Made by a program: the position numbers and the translations under genes
NCBI GenBank assembly: GCA_945888455.1
Contig: CAMCZV010000005.1
Span: 1-56,808 of the forward strand
Direction of reading: 5' to 3'
Length of the DNA stretch: 56,808 nt
Origin: Candidatus Finniella inopinata
GTDB lineage: Bacteria; Pseudomonadota; Alphaproteobacteria; Holosporales; Holosporaceae
Shown here: one piece after another, positions 35,577-44,924 of the stretch
Position numbering within the stretch: the first letter of the stretch is position 1
How the letters are laid out: every line of letters begins with the position of its first letter
Notes under the pieces: model-generated
The model's input: only the letters and a program-made list of their open reading frames with translations
Database searches by the model: none
What the model was told of the DNA's origin: nothing

Positions 35577-36890
35577 TTATGAGGCAACGGCAGAACGCAC
35601 CTCGTGGTGATCCCCCATGAATTCGTCTTGTGAACCAATGCGATGAATGATGGCTCCACAATTTTGTAACTTATGCTCCAGCACCTCGTATCCTCTATCC
35701 AGATGATAAATGCGATGAATGGTCGTTTCGCCTTGGGAAACGAGAGCCGCCAAAACCAAACCAACAGAAGCACGCAAATCCGTGGCCATGACGTGGGCAC
35801 CGGTTAAATACGGTTTGCCCTGGATGGTGGCACAATGGTGATCCAGTGTAATGGATGCGCCCATACGAGCCAATTCAGCCACATGCATGAATCGATTTTC
35901 CCAAATGTTTTCTATAATGGTGGATTCCCCATCGGCCAACGCCGCCAATGTCATAAATTGGGCTTGTAAATCAGTGGGAAAACCAGGATATGGTGCGGTG
36001 GATAAATGAAAGGGTCGGGGACGATCATGGGCTTGAATGCGAATGCGATTTCTGCCTAATTCGGTAATGGTGGATCCAGATTGTTCTAAACATTCCACCA
36101 CATGGGGCAGTAAAGACAAGTCACCCCCCTCGATAATCAGGTCACCACGGGTTAAGGCAGCCGCCACCATATAGGTCCCCATTTCAATGCGATCGGGCAG
36201 CACAGAATGGTGGGCTCCTGACAAGGCATCCACCCCTTGGATATGCAGAGTAGACGTTCCTTTACCCTCTATTTTTGCCCCCATTTTTTGTAAACAGGTG
36301 ATCACATCTGTAATTTCTGGCTCGATGGCCACATGATCTAAACGGCTTTCTCCTTTGGCCAAAACAGCGGCAAAGATAACATTTTGACTGCCCGTCACTG
36401 TCGGCTTTGGAAAGGTGTAATGGCCCCCCGGTAAACGACCACCCGGCGCCTTGGCAATAATATCGCCATTGGATGTATCAATATGGGCACCCAGCGCCTT
36501 GAATCCTTCCAGATGGTAATTGATGGGGCGAACACCAATGACGCACCCACCGGGCAAAGACACTTGCCCCAATCCAAAACGCCCCAGCATGGCACCCAAA
36601 ACCAAAAAAGAAGCGCGCATTTTACGCACATCGTCATAAGAAGTTTGCAGCGAGGTGGCATGGTGGGTTTGCAGCACAAAACGTTTGGAAAAATGCTGCA
36701 CCGATGTGCCAATGCCCTCTAAGATATGGCGCATGCTGTGGGTGTCGGTGACGTTTGGGATGCCTTCTAGCACCAACGGTTCGTCCGTAAGAAGCCCTAA
36801 AACCATCAGGGGGAGAGCCGCATTTTTAGCACCACTGATGGGGATGCTGCCTTTTAATGACTGTCCACCCAAGATTTTAATACTTTCCAT
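35577..36890 (-). CDS. murA: UDP-N-acetylglucosamine 1-carboxyvinyltransferase
   Basis: MurA transfers enolpyruvate to UDP-GlcNAc, the first committed step of peptidoglycan synthesis. The N-terminal ISGAKNAALPLMVLG carries the conserved Lys-Asn. LPGGCVIGVRPINYHLEG holds the active-site Cys, the residue attacked by fosfomycin. FPTDLQAQFMTLAAL is the late motif. The ATG at 36890, behind an AGGA site, gives 437 residues; nine codons further up are open but unsupported. Confidence 0.97.
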   Translation of the reverse strand: MESIKILGGQSLKGSIPISGAKNAALPLMVLGLLTDEPLVLEGIPNVTDTHSMRHILEGIGTSVQHFSKRFVLQTHHATSLQTSYDDVRKMRASFLVLGAMLGRFGLGQVSLPGGCVIGVRPINYHLEGFKALGAHIDTSNGDIIAKAPGGRLPGGHYTFPKPTVTGSQNVIFAAVLAKGESRLDHVAIEPEITDVITCLQKMGAKIEGKGTSTLHIQGVDALSGAHHSVLPDRIEMGTYMVAAALTRGDLIIEGGDLSLLPHVVECLEQSGSTITELGRNRIRIQAHDRPRPFHLSTAPYPGFPTDLQAQFMTLAALADGESTIIENIWENRFMHVAELARMGASITLDHHCATIQGKPYLTGAHVMATDLRASVGLVLAALVSQGETTIHRIYHLDRGYEVLEHKLQNCGAIIHRIGSQDEFMGDHHEVRSAVAS

Positions 36891-37190
36891 AAATCCTACG
36901 CGATAATTTTTTGTCAATATGATCTATCCTGACATATTTACCCTTCTTTTGTAAATAAGGGGTTGCATTTATTTATAAAAAGAGATCTTGTTGCCATCTG
37001 TTAGAAATATAAGGATTTTTGTTTCTGAGTTTATTGCGCTTTTTTCTAATGATAAAAATCAAAAAAAGAGATCGCGTTTTGGTGAATGGTTTTTTCATAG
37101 ATCGCAGGACAAAATAAGTGCCCAGAGGGTGTTGATCCGGATGCATAGTGCAGGCAAACTAAACATAAAGCAAATAGGAGCTGGATCAGC
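36891..37190. other. Gene-free divergent spacer between murA and the GST gene
   Basis: An AT-rich stretch of 300 bases that must hold the promoters of both divergent genes. No clear -35/-10 pair, RNA or repeat was identified. A reading frame from 36988 has no coding character. Confidence 0.5.
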
Positions 37191-37862
37191 ATGTCGGAAC
37201 GTCTGTTGTATCAAATGCCTTTTTGTCCCTTTTCTAGAAAAATTGCCTTTGGTTTATTGGAAAAAGGGGTTCCTGTCACACCAGTGATGGAGCGAACATG
37301 GAAACCATCGCGGCTGTTGCTCCAGTTGAATCCATCAGCAGAGCTGCCTGTTTTTCAAGATGGTACCTTGATTTGTTGGAATGATTACACCGCCTGTGAA
37401 TACATCGAAGACGTGTACGCCACGCCCCAACTGATGGGAATCGAAGCCTTTGATCGGCTGGAAGCACGAAAAATTATGTCTTGGTTTGATCGCATTTTTT
37501 ATCACGATGTGTATATGACTTTGTTTTACGAGCGTGCATTAAAGCGAGCCATTGCCCAATCCGGTCCCGATACCAGCGTTTTAAAAACAGGCCGATCCAT
37601 GTTGCGTAAACACATGACGTATATCAGTACATTGGCCGATCGGTATTCCTATATTGCGGGCAGTACGTTTTCATGGGCGGATATTACGGTGGCATCGCAT
37701 GTATCGTGCATCGATTATTTGGGTGAAATTGTGTGGGATGATTTTCCTATGGCCCAAGAATGGTATTTGAAAATTAAATCTCGACCGGCTTTTCGCAGTT
37801 TTTTAATGCAAACATTTCCCGGGTTGGCCCCCGTTCCCCACTATTCATTGTTGGATTTTTAA
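37191..37862 (+). CDS. Glutathione S-transferase family protein
   Basis: A 223-residue protein with a thioredoxin-fold N-terminus (MPFCPFSRKIAFGLLEKG) and the GST proline turn (AELPVFQDG). The C-terminal helical domain contains GSTFSWADITVASHVSC. The ending HYSLLDF resembles the alphaproteobacterial GST group found next to queG; queG itself is not here. An AGGAG site precedes the ATG. The substrate is unknown. Confidence 0.88.
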   Translation: MSERLLYQMPFCPFSRKIAFGLLEKGVPVTPVMERTWKPSRLLLQLNPSAELPVFQDGTLICWNDYTACEYIEDVYATPQLMGIEAFDRLEARKIMSWFDRIFYHDVYMTLFYERALKRAIAQSGPDTSVLKTGRSMLRKHMTYISTLADRYSYIAGSTFSWADITVASHVSCIDYLGEIVWDDFPMAQEWYLKIKSRPAFRSFLMQTFPGLAPVPHYSLLDF

Positions 37863-37941
37863 CAGAATCCTTCTGGGGTTTATGCCACGGCCATAGGCGT
37901 GATTTTACTGTCAGGTGTCACGTATGGGACATTTCCCAGTA

Positions 37942-38757
37942 TTAAAGCGTTGTGGTTTGGTTGTTATGACTGCGCTGTTGATTGAAATAAATCTTGTCTT
38001 GAAATGATAAAATTTGATCCGTGATTTTACTGATTTCTTGATAACCTGGATTGGTTTTTCCTTGCTGGGTGCGTTGATCCATCACCGTTAAGCCATAGGC
38101 AAACAACTCGCGAAAAATAACCCGTTCCCCCACACTGTGGGCCATTTGAAAGCCAATGCGTTGGGACAGGGCATTTAAAATTTTATCCAATTGGACTTGG
38201 TTACGAGAACTGAGACTGTGCATGCGATTGCGTACGATAATCCATTCCAGTGTGCCAGATTCCTCTACTACCTTGCGCATACGCTGTTCCCAGACCAAGT
38301 GGGCATAATGGCTTAGGGGCAATTGACCAGGTTTGGCCGTTTCTTTGACATTAACCAATAAATCCAAATCGATGGCGCTGTCATTCATGGGCGTAATTAA
38401 AATATCGGCCAATGAATGGGCATATCGGGACAGGACAGAATCGTAACCCGCCGTATCAATAATCAGGATATCCCACGTGTCGTGCTGATCCTTTAATACA
38501 CGCAGATGTTCAGCCATGGATTCAGGGGTATCGTTACGCGGAGAAAATCGTTTGGTATGCAAAGGCATAGGAATTTTTCGTTCATTTCGTTTTTGAAATT
38601 CCATTCGATTTTCCCAATACCGTGACAGTGTGCCTTGATCACAATCGCAATCCATGCAGACCACACGCTTTCCTCTGTACAGCAAATCCACCGTAATATG
38701 GACGGCAAGCGTGGATTTTCCCGTACCCCCCTTGGTATTTCCGAAAACAATAATCAT
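37942..38757 (-). CDS. mipZ: MipZ-like division-plane positioning ATPase
   Basis: MipZ is a ParA-type ATPase that forms a gradient from the chromosome origin and keeps FtsZ away from the poles in alphaproteobacteria. The deviant Walker A is FGNTKGGTGKSTLAVHI. IIDTAGYDSVLSRYAHSLAD and TPMNDSAIDLDLL match MipZ, as do WIIVRNRMHSLSSRNQ and GERVIFRELFAYGLTVMD. The ATG at 38757 gives 271 residues and overlaps the potC stop as ATGA. Coupling to polyamine permease genes is unusual. The MipZ partner ParB is not in the window. Confidence 0.9.
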   Translation of the reverse strand: MIIVFGNTKGGTGKSTLAVHITVDLLYRGKRVVCMDCDCDQGTLSRYWENRMEFQKRNERKIPMPLHTKRFSPRNDTPESMAEHLRVLKDQHDTWDILIIDTAGYDSVLSRYAHSLADILITPMNDSAIDLDLLVNVKETAKPGQLPLSHYAHLVWEQRMRKVVEESGTLEWIIVRNRMHSLSSRNQVQLDKILNALSQRIGFQMAHSVGERVIFRELFAYGLTVMDQRTQQGKTNPGYQEISKITDQILSFQDKIYFNQQRSHNNQTTTL

Positions 38758-39539
38758 TGGGATTCTTTTTTGTAAAGGGTGTAGCCAGCCGTCATAATCA
38801 CAAGGCTGATGATGCCTGTAATGCACGTGGCCAGTGCATTGATTTCTGGGGTGTATCCCACCTTGATTTTGGAAAAAATCATCAGGGGCAAGGTGGTAAT
38901 GCCCGGACCAGATGTAAAGCTGGCCAGAATTAAATCATCAAAAGAAATGATGTACGCAATCAACCAACTGGCAATGATGGATGGAATGATGATGGGCAAT
39001 TGAATCAAAAAGAATACTTTTGCAGGCCGAGCCCCCAAATCCAGCGCAGCCTCGCTGAGTGTGGGATCCAGATGCAACAATCGAGCCCGCACAATGGCGG
39101 TGACATAGGCCGCACCTAGGGTTGTATGGGCAGAAATGACCGTCCACATGCCTTTGGGTGGCCACCCAAAGGTGTTTTCGCTCCAGACAAATAACAGCAA
39201 AATGGACAGACCGATGATAATTTCTGGTATGAACAGCGGTGTCATGGCCATCATGCCCAATCGGTGATGACAGCGTTCTTTGGTCCACAGGTGCGCACAT
39301 GTTGTGCCCAAAATCACCGCCAGTGTGGCCGAAACCATGCCAATTTTAAAACTAACCATGGCCGATTGCCACAACGCGTGGTTTTGAAATAAAACCTGGT
39401 ACCATCGCAACGACAGGCCGGACCAGACCACGGTTTTAGAATGATTCAGGGAATACAAAATGGTCAGCGCAATGGGTAAATACAAAAAAATATACCCGGT
39501 GTAAAAGAAAAATCGAATCCAAGGGTGGGACCGCATCAC
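38754..39539 (-). CDS. potC: Spermidine/putrescine-type ABC permease, PotC-like
   Basis: A 261-residue inner-membrane permease with six predicted helices and the permease EAA loop EAALDLGARPAKVFFLIQLP near residues 165-185, which contacts the ATPase. By family it pairs with PotB, PotA (ATPase) and PotD (binding protein) to import polyamines. Neither potA nor potD is in the window, so the complete importer would need genes elsewhere. It overlaps potB at its start and mipZ at its end by 4 bases each. Confidence 0.88.
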   Translation of the reverse strand: MMRSHPWIRFFFYTGYIFLYLPIALTILYSLNHSKTVVWSGLSLRWYQVLFQNHALWQSAMVSFKIGMVSATLAVILGTTCAHLWTKERCHHRLGMMAMTPLFIPEIIIGLSILLLFVWSENTFGWPPKGMWTVISAHTTLGAAYVTAIVRARLLHLDPTLSEAALDLGARPAKVFFLIQLPIIIPSIIASWLIAYIISFDDLILASFTSGPGITTLPLMIFSKIKVGYTPEINALATCITGIISLVIMTAGYTLYKKESQ

Positions 39540-40441
39540 GAAGCTTGCCTCCGTAACGTTTGAAGTTTTTTAAAGATAAACATGGGTAAAAACAAAGCCA
39601 TAATGATGCAAACGGCCAGAGTGCTGGCCAAAGGCCAATCGCGATTGGTAAAAAACTCTGACCACAGCAAGCGTCCAATGGTCAAGCTCGTAGGTCCACC
39701 CAATAATTCTGGTATTAAATATTCGCCCACTGCAGGAATAAACACCAAGCTGGATCCTGCTGAAATACCCGATCGCGACAATGGAACGGTAATGCGCCAA
39801 AAGGCCGAAAAAGGACGACACCCCAAATCATAGGCTGCCTCTAGAATTTTTGGGCTCATTTTATCAAAAACCCCATACAAAGGAAAAATCATAAAGGGCA
39901 AATAAGAATACACCACCCCAATGATGATGGCATACGGTGTATTCATCAGGGACCAGGGCTGTAGACCCATATATTCCAATCCATGATTGATTAATCCCTG
40001 AGGGCTGAGCAACGTCATCCAGGCATAAATGCGGACTAAAAAGGATGTAAAAAAGGGCAAAATGGCCAACAACAACCACACCGTATGGTGTTTTGATCGC
40101 GCAATACCATAGGCCATAGGATACCCAATAATCAAACAAAACAGGGTGGACAGCGTGGCAATGCCCAAAGAATTCATAAACGCTGCACGATAAAAAGAAT
40201 CCTTGAACACAATCAGATAATTGGTTAAATGGATCACCAATTCAAAGGAATCGCTGGATAATGGGCGAAAAAGAGGCCGATAGGGCGGGGCACCCGTAGA
40301 AAATTCTGAAAAACTCAGCGCAATAATGGTGGCCAATGGGGCAACCAGCATAATGCCATACCACAGATACGGCCACAGTACTACAAAAAAGTATTTGTTT
40401 TTTTGCCAAAAGTGCTGCATCACAGGGCTGTATTTCACCAT
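39536..40441 (-). CDS. potB: Spermidine/putrescine-type ABC permease, PotB-like
   Basis: A 301-residue permease of the PotB/PotH type with an N-terminal helix and large periplasmic loop, five further helices and the EAA loop EAAYDLGCRPFSAFWRITVP near residues 200-220. It is the first gene of the potB-potC-mipZ run. The ATG is at 40441, with an alternative at 40420. The 5' region contains a hairpin-rich stretch shared with the divergent capsid module. Confidence 0.88.
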   Translation of the reverse strand: MVKYSPVMQHFWQKNKYFFVVLWPYLWYGIMLVAPLATIIALSFSEFSTGAPPYRPLFRPLSSDSFELVIHLTNYLIVFKDSFYRAAFMNSLGIATLSTLFCLIIGYPMAYGIARSKHHTVWLLLAILPFFTSFLVRIYAWMTLLSPQGLINHGLEYMGLQPWSLMNTPYAIIIGVVYSYLPFMIFPLYGVFDKMSPKILEAAYDLGCRPFSAFWRITVPLSRSGISAGSSLVFIPAVGEYLIPELLGGPTSLTIGRLLWSEFFTNRDWPLASTLAVCIIMALFLPMFIFKKLQTLRRQAS

Positions 40442-40508
40442 TCAAAAAAAGAGCCTGTTGTTATTTAACAGAAAAAATGCATAAAAAGTCAAGGACTGTA
40501 GCAAAAGT

Positions 40509-40574
40509 GGGGCAAATACAGCCCTGAAAACAGGGTGGCTTGCCCCCGTTGCGCCTTGCCACAAGCCCTTTTTT
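40509..40574 (+). promoter_or_regulatory. Attenuator-like hairpin set between potB and the capsid module
   Basis: GGGGCAA (40509-40515) pairs with TTGCCCC (40540-40546) around an inner CCCTG-AAAA-CAGGG hairpin (40522-40535). The strand GGCTTG (40537-40542) can instead pair with CAAGCC (40562-40567), which is followed by C and six T. The two helices use overlapping bases and exclude each other. This is the layout of a terminator/antiterminator switch ahead of the portal gene. No known riboswitch class was recognised. The rest of 40442-40699 holds no other gene. Confidence 0.4.
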
Positions 40575-40699
40575 GTTGAGCAGAGAAAATCCATGAAAGG
40601 CCAGGTTTTCGGCACACAATGTTAACAAATAATGAAAAAGTTGATTCTGTAATGCTGGGCATGTTATCCAATAAACATATAGTAAAGGAAATAGGCCCT

Positions 40700-41959
40700 A
40701 TGCAAAAAGAGAAACGATCCTTTTTAAACCGCTTGTGGAGCAGAACCCCGGATGTAAAAAGCAATCCCGTATTTTCTTCCTATGCCACGGGGGATGCCTT
40801 TTATTACGATCAGGCTTTGGACTGTCCGCTGTTGTCCTCTGGATACGATAAGAATGCTGTGGTGTATCGCTGTATCACATTGATCGCACGCAATATTGCC
40901 TCTGTTCCATTGATGCTGTATGACGGCAATCAACGCATCATGGAACACCCTGTTTTGGATGTGTTGAAAAAGCCCAATGCCATGCAAAATTACTCCTCTT
41001 TTTTCGAAGGGCTGGTCACCTATTTGTTGCTGTCTGGGAACAGTTTTATACAAGCCGTTGCCGATAACGACACGCCACACGCCTTGTCTGAATTGCATTT
41101 ATTACGTCCCAATCGTATGCATCTGGTACCAGGGCCAGATGGGCGTTTAAAGGCATATGAATATCGATTGGGCAATCGAAAATATACCATTGATGTCAAT
41201 GTTGATACGGGCGAAAGCGCGATTTTACACATGAAGTTGTTTAATCCGTTGGATGATTATTTAGGCGCCAGCCCCGTCAAGTCTGCCAAATCCATGATTG
41301 ATTTACAAAATGTCATTGTGTCTCATAATTTGACGTTGTTGCACAATGCGGGATGCCCATCGGGTGCCTTAATGCTGAAAGGTAATTCCATGCTGACGGC
41401 CGAGCAAGAAAACCAGTTGCGCGATCAGGTGCAAACCATGAAATCTCGCGGAGGTGCTGGAAAAATGCTGGTTCTGAGTGGGGATTTCGAGTGGAAAGAA
41501 ATGGGATTGCGTCCAAAAGATATGGATTTTAACGAGGGGCGCACCATGGCTGCCAGAGAAATTGCTCAAGTTTTTGGCGTCCCCCCCATGTGTATCGGCA
41601 TATTCGGCGATTCGACCTATTCCAATTATCAAGAAGCCCGATTGCATCTGTGGGAAGACACCTGCTTGCCCCTTTTTGATATGATCTTGTCTGATTTAAA
41701 CCAGTGGTTGTTGTCCTATTATGGATCCAATTTAAGCTTGTCATACAACAAGGACGATATCCACGCTTTGATTCCTAGACGGGAAAAAATGTGGGAAAAA
41801 GTATGTAAAATTACGTGCCTAACCATTAATGAGCGCAGAGAAATGTTGGGGTATGGACCCATAGAGGGTGGCGATGCCTTTGAGTTTGCCTCTGCAAGCA
41901 ACGGTGCCAACAACGCCTTAGGGCCCAATGGTTCGGTCGACAGCGTAACCACCGCTTGA
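40700..41959 (+). CDS. Phage/GTA portal protein (HK97 type)
   Basis: The portal is the ring at one capsid vertex through which DNA passes. The 419-residue sequence has the HK97 portal pattern: VYRCITLIARNIASVPLMLY near the N-terminus, SGNSFIQAV, HNAGCPSGALM, REIAQVFGVPPMCIGIFG, and YSNYQEARLHLWEDTCLP. ATG 40700 follows AAAGGA and an AGG; the frame opens 27 codons earlier. It is the first gene of the module; no terminase gene precedes it. Confidence 0.93.
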   Translation: MQKEKRSFLNRLWSRTPDVKSNPVFSSYATGDAFYYDQALDCPLLSSGYDKNAVVYRCITLIARNIASVPLMLYDGNQRIMEHPVLDVLKKPNAMQNYSSFFEGLVTYLLLSGNSFIQAVADNDTPHALSELHLLRPNRMHLVPGPDGRLKAYEYRLGNRKYTIDVNVDTGESAILHMKLFNPLDDYLGASPVKSAKSMIDLQNVIVSHNLTLLHNAGCPSGALMLKGNSMLTAEQENQLRDQVQTMKSRGGAGKMLVLSGDFEWKEMGLRPKDMDFNEGRTMAAREIAQVFGVPPMCIGIFGDSTYSNYQEARLHLWEDTCLPLFDMILSDLNQWLLSYYGSNLSLSYNKDDIHALIPRREKMWEKVCKITCLTINERREMLGYGPIEGGDAFEFASASNGANNALGPNGSVDSVTTA

Positions 41960-41988
41960 TCATTTTTTTAATACAGGAGATCTCCATA

Positions 41989-42564
41989 ATGAGCGCATTT
42001 GAAATGAAAACCGTCCACACATTGCCCATCAATCGGATCAAGGCATTGGATGATGTGGGTACTTTTTTTGGGTACGCCAGTACATTTGGAAATATGGACA
42101 AGGCCAATGACGTCATTGTCAAAGGTGCATTTTCCGAAAGTCTGGATTCGTGGAAAAAAAAGCACAAAGGGCTTCCCAATATATACGACGAACACAATCG
42201 GTATCATTGTCTGGGGACATGCAAAACCTTGGAAGAGGATGATACGGGTTTGTCCCTAGAAGGGATATTGTTTACCCAATACATCGAAAAAGCCAGAGAA
42301 GTACACCAATTGTGGCGATCTGGTATGAAACACAGCCTTTCTATTGGATTTTATGTCAAAAAATCATCCATGGAACATGGGGTGCGCTATATCGAAAAGA
42401 TTGATTTGCTGGAAGTATCCATCGTTACGAACCCCTGTAATGCAAAAGCACAAATCCATACCTTTAAACGCGATCACGATCCCACATCCCAACAGGGTCA
42501 TGATTGGGACAGTCAAAAACTGTTGCAAGAGATTCATCAACTGACCAAACGTTTAAAGCCCTAA
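41989..42564 (+). CDS. HK97-family prohead protease (S78)
   Basis: This protease trims scaffold and capsid precursors during head maturation. The 191-residue protein has the fold's GTFFGYASTFGNMD start, the catalytic His in NIYDEHNRYHCLG, and the catalytic Ser in GMKHSLSIGFYVKK. LLEVSIVTNPCNAKAQ closes the domain. AGGAG lies just ahead of the ATG at 41989. It lies 29 bases after the portal gene and just before the capsid gene, as in HK97-type and gene-transfer-agent clusters. Confidence 0.93.
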   Translation: MSAFEMKTVHTLPINRIKALDDVGTFFGYASTFGNMDKANDVIVKGAFSESLDSWKKKHKGLPNIYDEHNRYHCLGTCKTLEEDDTGLSLEGILFTQYIEKAREVHQLWRSGMKHSLSIGFYVKKSSMEHGVRYIEKIDLLEVSIVTNPCNAKAQIHTFKRDHDPTSQQGHDWDSQKLLQEIHQLTKRLKP

Positions 42565-42642
42565 ACCACGCCATCCAAAACCCAAGAAAACCCATCAAGG
42601 GCAGAGCTGTGCCCGTATCATTTATTTCTATAGGAGAAAGCC

Positions 42643-43896
42643 ATGTCTAGTGAATACACCTTGAACGCCATTACCGAATTAAACCAAGCTTTTGAAGCCT
42701 TTAAGAGCGCCAATGATGATCGTTTAAACGCATTGGAACAAAAGAAAACCGACCCCATCGCTGTGGACAAAGTGGAACGATTAAACACGTTGATGGATCA
42801 AATCAGTGTTAAATTGAATCAGACGAATAAGGCCACACAACGTCCCTTTTTAGGGCAATCCTCTTCTTCAGATGACCTGGAATTAAAAGCCTTTAACCAG
42901 TATCTGTTAACGGGCAACAAAGCGGGATTACCTTCATTAGAAAAAAAGTATTTAGATGGCAGCACCCCTGAAAAAGGCGGGGTTCTGATCCCCAACGTTA
43001 TTTCTGAAGATATTGGTGATGAGGTCAAAAATTTATGCCCCCTGATGACATTGGCCAATGTGGTGATACTGAATACAGGTACACGGCATCGCTTTCCTCG
43101 AGTTAAAGCCGATGGTGGTGGCGATTTCAAGTTTAATGCCTATTTAGCCGATGCCAATAAACATTGGGGTAGCGTCTCTAAGCCAAGCGATGACAAAGAA
43201 GAGCTGCAAATAGAGATGGTGGAGATTCCCTTGCACACCATCAATTACAATCACAAAATCGCATGGGACCTTCTGGAAAATTTAAATTTAAATTTAAATT
43301 TTAATTTAACCTCCTTTTTAAAAAAGGGAATGTCAGAACATGTGGGCAGCACGTGCAATCGGGCGTTTTTCTATGGCGATGGTGATAAAAAACCCAAAGG
43401 TTTGCTGACGGACTTGGTGGATAACAATACGGAAAAATACAAAATAGAAGCCATTAAAACCGATCAAAACGGTGGCCTTAAAGAAAATGAAGAATACAAA
43501 ATATTGCTGGACCTGATGGGCAGTTTAAAGTCGCGTTACAACACAGGCGCCAGTTGGTTAATATCCAGAGAAGCCATGAAGCTGTTTCGATCCATCAAAG
43601 CGCCCGATGAGCAGCGGTATTTGTGGACCCCAAATCATATGGTGGACGGCACATCGTCCTTTTTAGGGTACCCCGTTACCCAATGTGATGAATTTAAACC
43701 CCTTAGCGATAACGATGTGGCTGTGATTTTTGGGAATTTTAAACAGGGGTACACCATTGTGCACCGTGAAGTCATAACCCTTATTCGCGATGATATGACC
43801 CCCAAACCCGATGTGGAATTCCTGATGCGTTATGGATATGGCGGATCGGTGACCAATGGAGAGGCCCTGAAAGCATTAAAATTTTGTACAAAGTGA
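42643..43896 (+). CDS. Major capsid protein (HK97 fold)
   Basis: A 417-residue capsid protein. The first 95 residues are a charged helical delta/scaffold region (ELNQAFEAFKSANDDRLNAL), likely removed by the protease at 41989. GGVLIPNVISEDIGDEV begins the capsid core. SGxxLTH-type inner segments are replaced by NYNHKIAWDLLEN. SRYNTGASWLISREAMKLF and LGYPVTQCDEF match the late core of HK97 and GTA capsids. TAGGAG precedes the ATG. The reading frame is intact and has host-like composition, which argues that the gene is maintained. Confidence 0.93.
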   Translation: MSSEYTLNAITELNQAFEAFKSANDDRLNALEQKKTDPIAVDKVERLNTLMDQISVKLNQTNKATQRPFLGQSSSSDDLELKAFNQYLLTGNKAGLPSLEKKYLDGSTPEKGGVLIPNVISEDIGDEVKNLCPLMTLANVVILNTGTRHRFPRVKADGGGDFKFNAYLADANKHWGSVSKPSDDKEELQIEMVEIPLHTINYNHKIAWDLLENLNLNLNFNLTSFLKKGMSEHVGSTCNRAFFYGDGDKKPKGLLTDLVDNNTEKYKIEAIKTDQNGGLKENEEYKILLDLMGSLKSRYNTGASWLISREAMKLFRSIKAPDEQRYLWTPNHMVDGTSSFLGYPVTQCDEFKPLSDNDVAVIFGNFKQGYTIVHREVITLIRDDMTPKPDVEFLMRYGYGGSVTNGEALKALKFCTK

Positions 43897-43941
43897 ATCA
43901 GCCTGAAGGATAGCGTTTAACAGCCATAAAGGAAAAACACC

Positions 43942-44514
43942 ATGGACAGATACAAAGATCAAGACCAATTGCCAAGACATTCTGTTGTGCAAAAAAGTTC
44001 ACTGAAATTGTTTGAGGATGCTGAAATTATCAATCATTTGCGCATACAGCCCCAGGATATTTCAACAGATCAAATCAAATATTATATGGATGTGGCCATG
44101 GAATGGGTTCAAGATCAGCTGGGCAAAACACTGTTGACCATGAACAGAGAAATGGTTTGTTACAACAATCGATTTGTCTTGCCCTATGGACCTGTCCTGT
44201 GGACTGCATCCAGCCAGAACAAAGATATTATTAGAAAAGTGATTTATGGGAAAAAAGGGCTGGAGCCCAGTGAATACAAGGTCCGTATTGTTGGGGACAG
44301 CGTGGAAATTCAAGTTCCGTTTAGTTGGAAAGAAAGGGCGCTAACGGTTCAATATGTGGCGGGGTATGGGGATGCAAAGGCCGTGCCCACCCCATTAAAG
44401 CATGCCGTCATGGGGACCATAGAATACCTTTATAATAATAATGGCAATCTAGAGGTCCTAGAAGCCGCCACAGCCCCATGGTTGAACGGGTGTCGGACCT
44501 ATCGCCTATTTTAA
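43942..44514 (+). CDS. Head-tail connector/adaptor protein (gp6-like)
   Basis: A 190-residue protein in the position of the HK97 gp6/GTA adaptor. The N-terminal pattern matches that family: INHLRIQPQDISTDQI, then YMDVAMEWVQDQLGKTL. A beta-rich middle (DSVEIQVPFSWKERALTVQY) and a late helix follow. The end (WLNGCRTYRLF) is like the family's C-terminus. The adaptor binds the portal and carries the next connector. A GGA site precedes the ATG. Confidence 0.8.
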   Translation: MDRYKDQDQLPRHSVVQKSSLKLFEDAEIINHLRIQPQDISTDQIKYYMDVAMEWVQDQLGKTLLTMNREMVCYNNRFVLPYGPVLWTASSQNKDIIRKVIYGKKGLEPSEYKVRIVGDSVEIQVPFSWKERALTVQYVAGYGDAKAVPTPLKHAVMGTIEYLYNNNGNLEVLEAATAPWLNGCRTYRLF

Positions 44515-44567
44515 TGCGCTGCCAAACACCCTTGATGATCAGCCCCCCACACAACATAGGAGGTATT

Positions 44568-44924
44568 ATGCCCGCATCGTCCGTGATCAAACTGAATGTC
44601 CCCATTGAGTTTTTTGAAAAAATCTATTCAGAGGATGAAAGGGGAGGGCGCAGCATTGCTTGGAAATCCTTGGGACAAGGGTGGGGAAATCTGGAACATG
44701 CCCGTGCACGATATCCCTTGGTTTTTGAAAATCAACGCCATTACCGTGGCGCGGTTTATGATGTGATTGTCAGAGACAGCCCCATTGTGAATAAAGGCGA
44801 TAAGATCGTCTATAATCATCAAGATTTATTCTATTTGTACTCTCCACAATTGCATAGCAAAGGTTTTTTGAAAATTAGATTATTCGCATGGGAAAAACAA
44901 AAAGAACAGGAAATAAAAAAATGA
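44568..44924 (+). CDS. Head-tail joining (head-closure) protein
   Basis: A 118-residue protein whose ATG at 44568 lies behind a consensus AGGAGG. The pattern SIAWKSLGQGWGNLEHARAR is followed by RHYRGAVYDVIVRD and then a late DLFYLYSPQLHSKGFLKIRL. It matches phage head-tail joining proteins of the GTA g7/SPP1 gp16 type, which close the head and receive the tail. The stop overlaps the next start as ATGA. Confidence 0.72.
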   Translation: MPASSVIKLNVPIEFFEKIYSEDERGGRSIAWKSLGQGWGNLEHARARYPLVFENQRHYRGAVYDVIVRDSPIVNKGDKIVYNHQDLFYLYSPQLHSKGFLKIRLFAWEKQKEQEIKK

